Below are positions 6,028 through 15,733 of a stretch of DNA of 38,606 nt, one piece after another. The stretch lies in contig JAAKFV010000008.1 in NCBI GenBank assembly GCA_011064875.1, positions 1 to 38,606 of the forward strand, in the 5' to 3' direction. A model generated the notes under the pieces. It was not told the DNA's origin and ran no database searches. It worked only from the letters and a program-made list of their open reading frames with translations. Origin of the DNA: Candidatus Anoxychlamydiales bacterium (GTDB lineage: Bacteria; Chlamydiota; Chlamydiia; Chlamydiales; SM23-39). Each line of letters opens with the position of its first letter. Position 1 is the first letter of the stretch. The translations under genes were made by a program, and so were the position numbers.

Positions 6028-8622
6028 TCAATCTAAACATTTTCCTTTGTCATAGTTTGAGATATGAACATTTCCATCTTTTTCATGCTTTTTCTTAGTC
6101 CCATGGAGTTTATCATCAAAAAAGTTTTGTTCTAAACAAATAGAACCATCATCATAATATTTATTTACTATTCCGTGTTTTTTACCATTTTTATATTCTC
6201 CCATAAAAACCATTTTTCCTTTGTCATTGTAAAATACACTTTTGCCATCTAGTTTATCATCTTTATAAAAATTAATAGCAGATATTTGTGAATTTTTATG
6301 AAAAATTTCTTCTTTGCCTTGCTTGAAATTATTTACAAAATTCACTTTTTTATGCTCTTTGCCATCTGGAAAATACCAAATAGAAAGTCCATTTTTCTGA
6401 TCATCTCTATAGTCTACTTTCATGGCAACAATGCCATTTGGGAAATATATAAAACTACTTCCGAAAAGCTGTCCCTCAATATAGTTATAAGATGCAACTT
6501 TTTCATTTTTTTCATTATATTCATTAGCCTGGCCATGAAGCTTATCATTTTTATAATCTGCTTCGAACGTCAAATATTTTTCTTTCTCTTTTTCAGTGAA
6601 TCTATAAATTTTTGAAGATCCATTTTTTCTATTGCCTTTGAAAGTATAAATATTTTCTGAAGCAGGTGTTTTTTGAAAATATTCACCTTCCAATGAGCCT
6701 TTATCATAAAAAGCTTTTTCTAAAAGATTTCCCTCAATATCGTACAAAAGTTTATCTTCGTGAAATATCCCGTGAAAATAATTTACGATAGCCTCGGGGT
6801 CTCCATTTGGATAAAAAGTTTGCTGTTTTGAGTGCATGTTACCATCTTTATCAAATACAAAAATTTTAGAGATTCTTTTATCATAATTTTCACATTTGTC
6901 TTTTGGAAAATATTCGATATGTTCTCCTATTGGTTTTCCATCATCAAATTTTTTCACAAATGCTAAAGAGCCATTTTCAAAATAACTTTTCATCTCCCCT
7001 ATTAATTTGTCATCTTTAAACGTTGCTATTTTGTTTATTTGAGAATTTTCATAAAACCATGTAGCTTTTTTTTCTTTTTTGCCATTTTTAAAAAATAATC
7101 TCTCTCTTAGCTTTCCCTTAGCAAAATAAGATAAAAACTCTCCATCTAAAGAATCATTTACATATTTTGCAGAAAAAATTAGATCAGAATTTTCAAAATA
7201 CTCTAAATGCTTTCCCTCTCTTTTACCCTCAATGTATTCTATTAGACTTTTTAGATTACCATTTTCATACCACTGTCTATGAACTTTATGAGGTTTGTCT
7301 AAAACAAAAAAAGCTTCTAATTTAGGTTTGCCATTTTCATACCATTCAGCTAAAGATCCATCTTTTTTATCCTCATTAAAATTAATTTTTTTTGCTAAAA
7401 TACCATTTTCATACCATTGGAGATACTCCTTATCTCTTTTACCCTCTTTGAAAAATGATTGAACTTTTAACTCAGAATTTTCAAAAAACTCTTTTTGCTC
7501 TCCATTAAGTTTTCCCTCATTGAAATTCGACTCAATTTTGACCTCTCCATTTGTAAAAAATTCTTGATATTTTCCATGTAACTCACCCTTTTTTGCAAAA
7601 TGTATTCTTAATAATTTTTCATTTTCATCATACTCTTTTACAGGCTTTAAAAGATTACCCTCTTCATCAAAGTTAGCTACAAAAAAAAGTTTGCCATTTT
7701 CATGTTTTTTCCAATGTTTTAAAATTGGCTTTCCTTCTTTATACTGTCCAGATCCCAAAAGATCTTTATTTTCTGAAAAAAAGTATTCTGTTCCCTCTTT
7801 TTTTCCATCTATGTAATTTATTCTATAACTTTCTTTTCCATTTGAATGGTATTTTATATGAGCGCCTTGAGATAAGCCCTCTATGTAATCTAAAACTTCA
7901 ATAATCGCGTGCTTTTCATTATATACAATAGTTGCTGGGTTTTTACCATCTGAATGCAAAACATCTCCAACAAATCTTTTTTCCGACTCTAAGGCGCCAC
8001 TTTCATACCAAGTTTTACAAAGACCATTTAATTTTCCACTTCTATATTTCAAATAAGATACTTTATTACCATTTGAAAAATATTGAATGTATTCACCTTC
8101 TAAATTTCCCTCTACAAATTCACCTTTAGCTTTAATATTTCCATCTTCGTAAAAACTCTCAAATTTACCTTGGGGCTTGCCGTTTTTATAAGACATCCTT
8201 GACATTATTTTATTTTGAGAATAAAAAACTTGTATATCCCCATGTAAAAGTCCATTTTCATAATTTGAAATTTTTACAATTGATCTATCCGGTGCAAAAT
8301 CTATACATGGACCCGATGGGACTATAGTAGATTTAAAAACCTCATATCCTGGATCGGTTTCACTAATTTGAGTAAGATCTACTTCTTGTTTTATTGAGCT
8401 ATTTTCATAAAATGTCATTTGCTTCACAGCTATCTTGCCATCATCTGTAGGCTCATAAAAAACAGTTACTTCAGACGCTCCATTTGGATACAGCTTGGTA
8501 GTCTCATTTGACCAGTTTGGCTCTCTTTGTTTTAACTGAATTTGATTTGATGAAAAGTTTTGGTTTTGACAAAATCCAAAATTCATTAAAAGAATAAAAA
8601 AACAAACAAATATTTTTTTCAT
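6028..8622 (-). CDS. Exported giant MORN_2/YwqK-type repeat protein
   Basis: The 864-residue protein starts with a signal peptide (MKKIFVCFFILLMNFGFC, residues 1-18). After a short lead-in (to about 110) it is built of roughly 30 degenerate repeats of 22-24 residues, pattern G-x-x-x-x-(Y/F)(Y/F)-x-N-G-x-(L/I)-x-x-x-x-x-(F/Y)-x-x-G-K-x-x-G. These are MORN_2 repeats, the kind annotated as YwqK antitoxin-like. They form long beta-hairpin ladders. The function is unknown; in intracellular bacteria such surface or secreted repeat proteins may bind membranes or proteins. There is no enzymatic domain. GAGG lies seven bases before the ATG. It sits 61 bases after the last type II secretion gene and 10 before prs, so it may be a secretion substrate or part of the same transcript. 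Confidence 0.8.
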   Translation of the reverse strand: MKKIFVCFFILLMNFGFCQNQNFSSNQIQLKQREPNWSNETTKLYPNGASEVTVFYEPTDDGKIAVKQMTFYENSSIKQEVDLTQISETDPGYEVFKSTIVPSGPCIDFAPDRSIVKISNYENGLLHGDIQVFYSQNKIMSRMSYKNGKPQGKFESFYEDGNIKAKGEFVEGNLEGEYIQYFSNGNKVSYLKYRSGKLNGLCKTWYESGALESEKRFVGDVLHSDGKNPATIVYNEKHAIIEVLDYIEGLSQGAHIKYHSNGKESYRINYIDGKKEGTEYFFSENKDLLGSGQYKEGKPILKHWKKHENGKLFFVANFDEEGNLLKPVKEYDENEKLLRIHFAKKGELHGKYQEFFTNGEVKIESNFNEGKLNGEQKEFFENSELKVQSFFKEGKRDKEYLQWYENGILAKKINFNEDKKDGSLAEWYENGKPKLEAFFVLDKPHKVHRQWYENGNLKSLIEYIEGKREGKHLEYFENSDLIFSAKYVNDSLDGEFLSYFAKGKLRERLFFKNGKKEKKATWFYENSQINKIATFKDDKLIGEMKSYFENGSLAFVKKFDDGKPIGEHIEYFPKDKCENYDKRISKIFVFDKDGNMHSKQQTFYPNGDPEAIVNYFHGIFHEDKLLYDIEGNLLEKAFYDKGSLEGEYFQKTPASENIYTFKGNRKNGSSKIYRFTEKEKEKYLTFEADYKNDKLHGQANEYNEKNEKVASYNYIEGQLFGSSFIYFPNGIVAMKVDYRDDQKNGLSIWYFPDGKEHKKVNFVNNFKQGKEEIFHKNSQISAINFYKDDKLDGKSVFYNDKGKMVFMGEYKNGKKHGIVNKYYDDGSICLEQNFFDDKLHGTKKKHEKDGNVHISNYDKGKCLD

Positions 8623-8683
8623 ATTAAATCCTCAAATACGTTTTTTTATAGAATAAAAGAAAAAAAACTTTTCTAGCAAGCAT

Positions 8684-9139
8684 CTATATTTCCCTTTCTA
8701 TGGAATCTTTAAATTTTTTTTTGACATCTATAAACTTTATCTTCCCTTTTGTTAAAATATTACCATTCGATGTAAAAATAATTTCGAGTTTTTCATGGTT
8801 TTCTCCATTGAATTCAAAACTCATATTATTAAAACTATCATGAGTCTTTTTGATATTTTTAAAAAAACCCATATCTGAGCTAGTTCCAATCTCTATTTCA
8901 GTTTTCTTTTCATCTTGAGATAGATTCATGTATATATCTGCTTGATTAGCAAATGCCATTTTTTTACAAAACTCAATATAACTATCAAATTTTTTTATAT
9001 TATTTTCATATTTATGCTTATGGAGAGCTTCATTTAAATTTATCCCAATAACAGATGCAATAATGCCAATCAAAACCATACCAATCATTATCTCTAAAAG
9101 TGTAAAATGTTTTTTAATATGGGAGTTCTTCTGTCTCAT
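8684..9139 (-). CDS. Type II secretion pseudopilin (GspH-like position)
   Basis: A small pseudopilin, about 151 residues from the ATG at 9139. That start has AGAAGG five bases upstream; an in-frame GTG six bases earlier is less likely. The N-terminus reads KKHFTLLEIMIGMVLIGIIA, the type IV prepilin motif with Glu at +5 and a hydrophobic helix. Position -1, normally Gly, is His. The rest is a short, probably beta-rich domain without a calcium or cysteine motif I can name. It overlaps the GspG gene by 26 bases and ends the recognisable secretion series. Assignment to GspH rather than GspI, J or K is by size and position only. Confidence 0.7.
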   Translation of the reverse strand: MRQKNSHIKKHFTLLEIMIGMVLIGIIASVIGINLNEALHKHKYENNIKKFDSYIEFCKKMAFANQADIYMNLSQDEKKTEIEIGTSSDMGFFKNIKKTHDSFNNMSFEFNGENHEKLEIIFTSNGNILTKGKIKFIDVKKKFKDSIEREI

Positions 9140-9533
9140 TTTCACCTTCTACAACATCAGGGTTACTTTTGTTTGTTCTGGCATAATAATTATTCAGTTT
9201 TTTAGATGATACCTTGATATCAGTATTGCTATATGTTGCCTCAACTATAAGTGTTTCTCCCCACCCATCTTTAATAAACTTACTTGGTTCTTTTGGGACT
9301 CCGGATCTTCTTAAATATTCTACAGGGCTAGCTACTACTTGTTCTATAGAAGTTCCACCAGCAACTTCTAAAAGAAGTAAATCTTTAATCTGAACTATCG
9401 CTTGCTCGGTTTTAAAGACTTTTCCCTTTTCTAAGCTCCCTTTTACATTAAAACCTACAACTGAGGTAATTACCCCAATTAAAAGTATTACGATCATAAT
9501 CTCTAAAAGAGACATATATCTTTTCTTTCTCAT
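9114..9533 (-). CDS. gspG: Type II secretion major pseudopilin GspG
   Basis: The 139-residue protein has the prepilin helix MSLLEIMIVILLIGVITSVV (residues 7-26) and, further on, a GspG-type C-terminal part (VEYLRRSGVPKEPSKFIKDG and WGETLI), matching the DPWGxPY-like block of major pseudopilins. It would form the short pseudopilus that pushes substrates through the secretin. Glu is present at +5, but the residue before the cleavage point is Tyr instead of Gly. The gene lies four bases after gspF and overlaps the next pseudopilin. No prepilin peptidase is in the window. Confidence 0.85.
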   Translation of the reverse strand: MRKKRYMSLLEIMIVILLIGVITSVVGFNVKGSLEKGKVFKTEQAIVQIKDLLLLEVAGGTSIEQVVASPVEYLRRSGVPKEPSKFIKDGWGETLIVEATYSNTDIKVSSKKLNNYYARTNKSNPDVVEGENETEELPY

Positions 9534-9536
9534 AAA

Positions 9537-10718
9537 TTATTCTCCTATAAATGAACTTACATCGGTAAGTGGTATTAAAATTGAAAGGACCACAAAACCG
9601 ATAATTACTCCTAGTATTATAAGCAAAACAGGCTGCACAACACTAGATATTTTAGATAAAAATTTATCGACCTCTTCTTCATAAATTTTAGCAATATTGA
9701 GTAGCATTTTTGGCATTTCAGATGTCTCTTCAGCAATGGCGAGCATTTTAGATACCATTGGGGGGATGTTTTCACTGTCTTTTAAAAGAGTTGATAGCTT
9801 TTCACCTTCGATGAGTTTATCTTTTATTGGTAAAAGCTCATTTTCTAAGGTTTGATGTTTTAAAACATTTATTGCAAGCGTTATGGAATTAACATAACTC
9901 TGCCCCCCTTTTAATAGATTTGCAAAAGAGATAGAAAACCGAATGAGTGCAACTTTTATTAAAAAAGATTTTAATACAGGAAGATTTAAAAGTTTTTCAG
10001 TAATTTTTTTACTTAATGGCTTATAAAAATACATCATTAAAAAAACTATAACTATTCCGATAATCCCTAAAAAAATAAAAAATTTACTATTTACAGCAAA
10101 TTTACTAATCGCAAACACCATTTTTGTAAAAGGATGAAGCTTTCTATCTTCAAATAGATCTGATAGAGAGGGAATCGTAATAAAAAGTAAAAAATTTAAA
10201 ACTACCATACAAAAAATCAAAAGAACCACAGGATAAGTAAATGCTGCAACTAGACGTTTTTTCAGATTCATTGAACTAGTTAAAATTTTAATAATTTCAT
10301 TTAAACTCTCCGATAGAGCTCCCGTTTTTTGAGCTGTTTCAATCATCGATACACTTATTACATCAAATGTTTTTGGATGCTTTTTCATTGCCTCAGATAG
10401 AGAAAGACCCAATTTAATATTTTCACTTAAATCCAAAATTAATAGTTTTATTTTTTTCTTTTCTTCTTTTTCAGCGAGTATTAGCAAAGATTCATATAAG
10501 GCAAGACCAGCTGATAACATGTTTTTGAGCTGCTGAAAAAAATATAAAACCTCATTTTTGGAAAGAAATAATTTTTTCTCAGAAATTTTTGATATTTTAT
10601 AAGCTGCAATTTTTTGCAATTCTAATATGGATTTAGCTTCCATAAAAGACGTTGCAACAATAACTCTTTTTATTTTTTTACCACTTTTTGAAAGAGCAAA
10701 ATATTCATATAAAGCCAT
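9537..10718 (-). CDS. gspF: Type II secretion inner-membrane platform protein GspF
   Basis: The 393-residue length fits GspF. It has two homologous cytoplasmic helical domains with the family's pattern (for example FFQQLKNMLSAGLALYESLL near 65-84, and FANLLKGGQSYVNSITLA near 265-282). Three membrane segments lie at about 165-190, 213-232 and 360-385. GspF connects the ATPase GspE to the pseudopilus in the inner membrane. The gene lies 9 bases after gspE and 3 before gspG. There are no breaks or unusual features. Confidence 0.9.
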   Translation of the reverse strand: MALYEYFALSKSGKKIKRVIVATSFMEAKSILELQKIAAYKISKISEKKLFLSKNEVLYFFQQLKNMLSAGLALYESLLILAEKEEKKKIKLLILDLSENIKLGLSLSEAMKKHPKTFDVISVSMIETAQKTGALSESLNEIIKILTSSMNLKKRLVAAFTYPVVLLIFCMVVLNFLLFITIPSLSDLFEDRKLHPFTKMVFAISKFAVNSKFFIFLGIIGIVIVFLMMYFYKPLSKKITEKLLNLPVLKSFLIKVALIRFSISFANLLKGGQSYVNSITLAINVLKHQTLENELLPIKDKLIEGEKLSTLLKDSENIPPMVSKMLAIAEETSEMPKMLLNIAKIYEEEVDKFLSKISSVVQPVLLIILGVIIGFVVLSILIPLTDVSSFIGE

Positions 10719-10727
10719 AAAAACCCC

Positions 10728-12206
10728 TCAAATATTTTTTGTTACTCTTATTACTTCAAAAGTTGTTGTGATTCCCTTTTTTATCAGCTCTATTCCATTT
10801 TGACGAAGAGTCTTATAATCACTTTTTAAGTTTGCTTTTATCTTGTTTACATCTACATTTTTTACAATTTGATTTTTTATGTTATCATCCAAAACCATAA
10901 GCTCATAAATTCCACATCTACCTATATAACCTGTGTTAAAACAATCGCTGCACCCTTTTCCTCTATAAAGGGTTTTTTCTTTGATCCCAAGCTCTTCTAG
11001 CTCAACTGGCGTTGGTTTATACTCTTCTATACAAGATCTACAAATTGTTCTAACTAGTCTTTGAGATAAAACAGCTATAATTGTCGATGATAAAAGATAA
11101 GGCTCGATTTTCATATCAGCTAAACGAATGATTGCCGATGGGGCATCATTTGTATGCAAAGTAGACAAAACCAAATGCCCTGTTAAAGATGCTTGTATGG
11201 CTATTTCAGCTGTTGAATAATCTCTTATCTCTCCTATCATTATAATATCTGGATCTTGTCTTAAAATGTGTCGCAGCCCTTTCTCAAATGTCAGATCAAT
11301 TTTAGGGTTTACTGCTATTTGAGCAATATCTGTTAGTTTATATTCAACAGGATCTTCAATAGTCATTATATTTAAACTTGAATTGTTCAGCTCATTTATC
11401 GAACTATATAATGTTGTTGTTTTTCCACTCCCGGTTGGACCTGTTACTAAAACGATTCCTTCAGGATGTGATATTGAATTTTTAAAATTTTTAAGCAAAA
11501 TTTTCTCCATTCCAATCGTATCTAACCCTAAGAGAATATTGCTTTTATCTAGTATTCTTAAAACTAACCTCTCTCCATATACCGTTGGAATTGTAGAGAT
11601 ACGAAAATCTATCTCTCTTTTATTAATCATAAGTTTTATTCTACCATCTTGAGGAAGTCTTTTTTCAGCGATATCTAAAGCAGCCATAACTTTTATTCTA
11701 GTGATAATTTGAGAGACCAAGTGAGAAGTTATATAATCCCTTTTTTGCAAAATCCCATCGATTCTATATCTTATTTTTAAAATATTTTTTTCAGGCTCCA
11801 GATGAATATCTGATGCTTTTTGAGTTATCGCCTCTAGAATAATCGTATTTAAAATATTTACAGCTTCATTATCTGAAGAGACTTCTAAAAGATCATAGCC
11901 TTCAAAATTTTCATTTTTTTCATTTTCATCTTTTGAGTGAATTATTTTTTTAGTTTGGTGATAACAAGTCTCGATTGCTTTTTCTATCTCGTCTTTAGGA
12001 TAGGTTTTTGATTCAATCTCTTTATTAAACATCAAGTAAAGCTCCGATAGAGCTTCAAGATTATAAATATCGCTAATAGCTACAATAATTTTGTCTTTTT
12101 TCTCATCAATAGCTATTAAATTATTTTTTTTTGCAAAAAGATACGGAATCTTTTTTACTTTATTTTTTATGAATTCAAAGCTTTGAAGTTTTATGTTATT
12201 TTTCAT
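10728..12206 (-). CDS. gspE: Type II secretion ATPase GspE
   Basis: The 492-residue hexameric ATPase powers pseudopilus assembly. Motifs are all present: Walker A GPTGSGKT (256-263), the Asp box around MTIEDPVEYK (281-290), Walker B DIIMIGEIRD (320-329), the His box STLHTND (349-355), and a four-cysteine zinc site made of C389-xx-C392 and C419-xx-C422. The N-terminal domain (1-110) is short but recognisable. The start overlaps the gspD stop by four bases, so the two are translationally coupled. It should be fully active. Confidence 0.95.
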   Translation of the reverse strand: MKNNIKLQSFEFIKNKVKKIPYLFAKKNNLIAIDEKKDKIIVAISDIYNLEALSELYLMFNKEIESKTYPKDEIEKAIETCYHQTKKIIHSKDENEKNENFEGYDLLEVSSDNEAVNILNTIILEAITQKASDIHLEPEKNILKIRYRIDGILQKRDYITSHLVSQIITRIKVMAALDIAEKRLPQDGRIKLMINKREIDFRISTIPTVYGERLVLRILDKSNILLGLDTIGMEKILLKNFKNSISHPEGIVLVTGPTGSGKTTTLYSSINELNNSSLNIMTIEDPVEYKLTDIAQIAVNPKIDLTFEKGLRHILRQDPDIIMIGEIRDYSTAEIAIQASLTGHLVLSTLHTNDAPSAIIRLADMKIEPYLLSSTIIAVLSQRLVRTICRSCIEEYKPTPVELEELGIKEKTLYRGKGCSDCFNTGYIGRCGIYELMVLDDNIKNQIVKNVDVNKIKANLKSDYKTLRQNGIELIKKGITTTFEVIRVTKNI

Positions 12207-14428
12207 TTATCAAAAAAAAGTTTTAAGCTTTTTTCAAAAAGTTTTTTCTTCTCATTTTTTTTAGCTCTATCTAGCTTTTCTAAAAACTCATCGATATCTC
12301 CTTGCCTTTTTTGCATAAAGTTTTGTCTTTGCTCAGCCAAATCAAGCTTCGAATCTTTAATTATATGTGGAGTAATAAAAATAAACATCTCAGATGATGT
12401 GTGTTTTTGTTTTGTTGTGCCAAATAATTTCCCAATCCCTGGAATTTCTCCTAAAAACGGTATTTTTTCAGACTCATTTTCATCTATCTTTCTTCTAAGA
12501 CCGCCTAAAACTATCGTTTCACCATCTGCTACTCTAACTTCATTTTCTATGTTTCTTTTAGTAACATTTGGTCTATCATTCTCTGTTGAATTTGTTGTTT
12601 GAAAAGAGATATTTGTTACGAGCGTTACAAAACCTTTTTCTTCTTCTTCAAGCTCTTCAGAGAGATGTATTGTCGGAGTAATAGCTATAGTTGTTCCATA
12701 TTCAGCTCTTGAATAAGATTTTTCTTCTTTAGAGCCATCTTTTGTATCAACTCTTACAGCTCCATTGTTAATAGATATCTCATCCACTATTGATATCAAA
12801 GCTTCTGTTTGATTTATTGCTAAAACAGAAGGACAATCAACAATTTTCATATCTTCTTTAGCCATTAAAAAACTAAGACTTATATCAAATGAAGGAAGAT
12901 GAGGTCCTTTTACTCGAGATATTATAAAATCCAAAAGACCTTTTCTATTTGTTGAATCAAAATTTAGTTCTGTTTCATTTTTTATAGTTTTAGAAGATCC
13001 AATTTTTAATAGATTTATACCAGATTGTTTACGATCTCTAATTTTTCTTTCTACTAATAGAACATCTATTTGTACCATTTTCTTAGGTTTATCTAATTTT
13101 TCTAAAAGAGTTTTAATCTTTTTTAAATCCTCTTTTTTAACAACCATCAAAATAGCACCGGATTTAGGATCTACTACAAAGCTTGAGTTTGCTAAAGCTA
13201 AATCTTTTTCTTTTGTAGAGACTGCTCTCGTCTGCTGATTTGGATTTGCTGGTGAAGTAGGCGTTAATCTTTGAGTAATATTTGTTAATTTTTTTTCCTT
13301 TTCTCTAACTTCTATTTTGGCATTCGTTATCGATCCATAAATTTTTTCTAAAATCTCAGCTATCTCATTAGGATCTGAGTGCTTGCATGAATACCAATAA
13401 ATTGCCATTTCACCAGGATCGTCTAGTTGCTTTTCTAGATCTACAATTATTTTTTCAGCTCTATCAACTAAAATTTCCTCTCCGATAAGAACTAAATTAC
13501 TTCCTTGAACTACAACAGATAACTCATCTGTAGCACCTTGATAAAAAGATGGTCTAGTTTTTTGAGATTGTGTAAAAAATGCTGTTAAAATTTTTTCTGC
13601 TTCTTGAGGTTCAATTTTATTCAAGTTGACAACTCTTATAATTTTGCCTTCACTATTTTTAAAAACTGCATCATATAAGTTAACAAGTCTTCTTAAAGTC
13701 TGATTCGAGCCAATAACTATAACACTTGATTTTATCACATGTACGCTTGTTTGCTTTAGATCTGAAAATCTTTCTAAAAAATTTTGTACAGAATTTAGTT
13801 GCTCAATTTTTGGTGAAAAAATGTAGCAAACAGTTGCTCCTTCATCTAATAGATCTAAATCCTCAGGCTTTGAGACTATCGCATCGACACAGCTCTGATC
13901 ATGCTTTAAGATATAGAGCTGTCTGAGATATGAATTTAATTTTTTTATTCCAATCCCATTTTGTGTAAGTATTATTCTTAAAAGATCATCCCATGAATTT
14001 TTTGGTATTGGAATTGTTGAAAATAGATTAATTTTAAGATTTGCAATCTCTTGAGGTATTACATATAAAAAGTCCCCAGATCCATATTCCATAATAAGTT
14101 GAGATATAGAGCTCTCTGCTTGATCCCAAAAAGCGTAACCCTCATCTGTTTTCATGGAGCTATCTACTGCATCTTTTCTAAAATTATCTTCTAGATCCCT
14201 GATCTTTTTTCTGATCTCTTTAACATTAGAGAGTAATTTTATATACTCTTCTTCACTAGCTTTTTTTGAATAAAGCTCATTTGCATTTTCTAAATTATTT
14301 TTAAGTAAGTTTTTTAGATTTATTAGCTCTTCATTTACTTTTTTTACCTCTTTTTCAAGCTCAAATGTCTCGTTTGCAAATACACTGCAAGTTATTAGAA
14401 TCAGAAAAATGTATAATTTTTGAATCAT
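12203..14428 (-). CDS. gspD: Type II secretion secretin GspD
   Basis: The 741-residue outer membrane channel. A signal peptide (MIQKLYIFLILITCSVFA) is followed by a coiled-coil-like stretch (about 24-90). Two or three N-type ring domains follow (about 180-440, with IIRVVNLNKIEPQEAEKILT and SGAILMVVKKEDLKKIK). The secretin core runs from about 470 to 715. It contains VQIDVLLVERKI, and the closing signature IPFLGEIPGIGKLFG followed by EMFIFITPHII. The long helical N-terminal region and a charged Lys-rich tail are not typical of enterobacterial GspD. No GspS pilotin is nearby. It overlaps the genes on both sides by four bases. Confidence 0.93.
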   Translation of the reverse strand: MIQKLYIFLILITCSVFANETFELEKEVKKVNEELINLKNLLKNNLENANELYSKKASEEEYIKLLSNVKEIRKKIRDLEDNFRKDAVDSSMKTDEGYAFWDQAESSISQLIMEYGSGDFLYVIPQEIANLKINLFSTIPIPKNSWDDLLRIILTQNGIGIKKLNSYLRQLYILKHDQSCVDAIVSKPEDLDLLDEGATVCYIFSPKIEQLNSVQNFLERFSDLKQTSVHVIKSSVIVIGSNQTLRRLVNLYDAVFKNSEGKIIRVVNLNKIEPQEAEKILTAFFTQSQKTRPSFYQGATDELSVVVQGSNLVLIGEEILVDRAEKIIVDLEKQLDDPGEMAIYWYSCKHSDPNEIAEILEKIYGSITNAKIEVREKEKKLTNITQRLTPTSPANPNQQTRAVSTKEKDLALANSSFVVDPKSGAILMVVKKEDLKKIKTLLEKLDKPKKMVQIDVLLVERKIRDRKQSGINLLKIGSSKTIKNETELNFDSTNRKGLLDFIISRVKGPHLPSFDISLSFLMAKEDMKIVDCPSVLAINQTEALISIVDEISINNGAVRVDTKDGSKEEKSYSRAEYGTTIAITPTIHLSEELEEEEKGFVTLVTNISFQTTNSTENDRPNVTKRNIENEVRVADGETIVLGGLRRKIDENESEKIPFLGEIPGIGKLFGTTKQKHTSSEMFIFITPHIIKDSKLDLAEQRQNFMQKRQGDIDEFLEKLDRAKKNEKKKLFEKSLKLFFDK

Positions 14429-15612
14429 CTTATTACTCTCTTTTTATTAATCCTTTGACTCACTGAAGATAAGATTGGTGTTTCAATTTTTTGATAATTT
14501 GTTCTCATCGGATTAAATAAATATCCAACAAAAAAGTTTTTATTATTTTTATTCTCAATCTTATCAAAATAAAAAAGCTCTTCATTTTTTATTTCATCAA
14601 AATCAATATCCTTTTTCAAAAGCCTCCATCTTCCATCTTTTTTGATAAGGATATCTTTTTCTTTTAAAATCACCCTCTGCTTCTCTATTTGACAGCTAAA
14701 GTGTGTAATAGTTCTTTTTCTGATGGCAGTTACAAACTGATCTGGTCTTATAGAAAACCCTTGTTTTACCTGGCTCGGTAATGCAAATATGTATTTATTG
14801 CTGTTTTCATCCCAAGCTTCAATTTCAAGTATTTTGCTATCTATAGATTTTATTTTTGCAATAGTATAGCTTTGAGTGTTTCCTAAAGATATTGGTTTCT
14901 GCCAGATACCATCTTTAAATATTAATACATCATCAGAATTTAAATGAACTATTTTTCCATCTATTTCTAGACGCTCTTTAGGCTCTATACCATTTTTAGT
15001 TTTATAAAATTTTTGAAGTTCATCTTTAGAAAACCACTTAGAAGAAGCTAAAAGCTTTAAATCATCTCTTGTGTCAATATCTTTTGTATAAACAAAATCT
15101 GTTGGACTCAAAACAAAAAAATTAGTTTTACTTTGCGTATCTTTCATAAAATCTTCTAGATCTGTTTCCATTACCACTTTTACATTCTTTTTATCTATAG
15201 CTTTTAAAAAAATTACTAATGGGGTTTTTACATCAGAGAATTCAAAGTTTCCATTCTTATCTACTGCTACAAAAAACTTCTCATCTTCAATAACTTTTAA
15301 AATTTTTGAAGATTTTTTGAATTTTATCTCAAATTTTTCTTGCTTTACTTTTGAATCAGGTCTTTTCTCTACAATTTGAACTTCTATCTCATCTTTTATA
15401 GAATTTATTGAAATATCAAACTTAAAAGGCTCTAAAAAAAGTGCTTTTGATACAACGTCTAAAGAAACCTCTTTTTTCTCATCTCTTTTTATGTAACTTG
15501 CGTTTTCTAGTTTCTCTTCTCTTGCAAAAATAAAAAACATTAATGCTGACAAAATCACTAAAAGTAAAATAAAATATGCAAAAATCTTATTTAATAATTT
15601 CTCTGAAATCAT
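14425..15612 (-). CDS. Putative type II secretion assembly protein in the GspC position
   Basis: The 395-residue protein has one N-terminal membrane segment (residues 9-30) and a large, probably periplasmic, beta-rich domain of low similarity to anything I know. It contains two similar stretches (DVLIFKDGIWQKP near 228-240 and DILIKKDGRWRLL near 318-330), suggesting an internal duplication. Its place, first in the operon and overlapping gspD by four bases, is that of GspC, which links the inner-membrane platform to the secretin. The topology agrees. I infer a GspC-like role from position and topology, not from clear homology. Confidence 0.6.
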   Translation of the reverse strand: MISEKLLNKIFAYFILLLVILSALMFFIFAREEKLENASYIKRDEKKEVSLDVVSKALFLEPFKFDISINSIKDEIEVQIVEKRPDSKVKQEKFEIKFKKSSKILKVIEDEKFFVAVDKNGNFEFSDVKTPLVIFLKAIDKKNVKVVMETDLEDFMKDTQSKTNFFVLSPTDFVYTKDIDTRDDLKLLASSKWFSKDELQKFYKTKNGIEPKERLEIDGKIVHLNSDDVLIFKDGIWQKPISLGNTQSYTIAKIKSIDSKILEIEAWDENSNKYIFALPSQVKQGFSIRPDQFVTAIRKRTITHFSCQIEKQRVILKEKDILIKKDGRWRLLKKDIDFDEIKNEELFYFDKIENKNNKNFFVGYLFNPMRTNYQKIETPILSSVSQRINKKRVIR

Positions 15613-15645
15613 TTCTTTTTGTTTTTTTTAAAAATAGCTCTTTAT

Positions 15646-15672
15646 TTTATATGATCTGAGAAAAAATTACAA
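15646..15672 (-). promoter_or_regulatory. Possible promoter of the type II secretion operon
   Basis: On the minus strand TTGTAA (15672-15667) and TATAAA (15651-15646) are separated by 15 bases and lie about 35 bases before the first gene. The match is moderate and the spacing short; the surrounding sequence is AT-rich enough for chance. Confidence 0.28.
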
Positions 15673-15733
15673 AGAAAGATGTATATATTGCAAAAAATTG
15701 TATTAAATATTTTAATTAGTATTAAAAGAAGAG

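Noticed and set aside
8650-8674. AT-rich hairpin between the last pseudopilin and the MORN gene
   Set aside because: Stem is interrupted and nearly all A/T, with no T-run after it on the minus strand; not convincing as a terminator.
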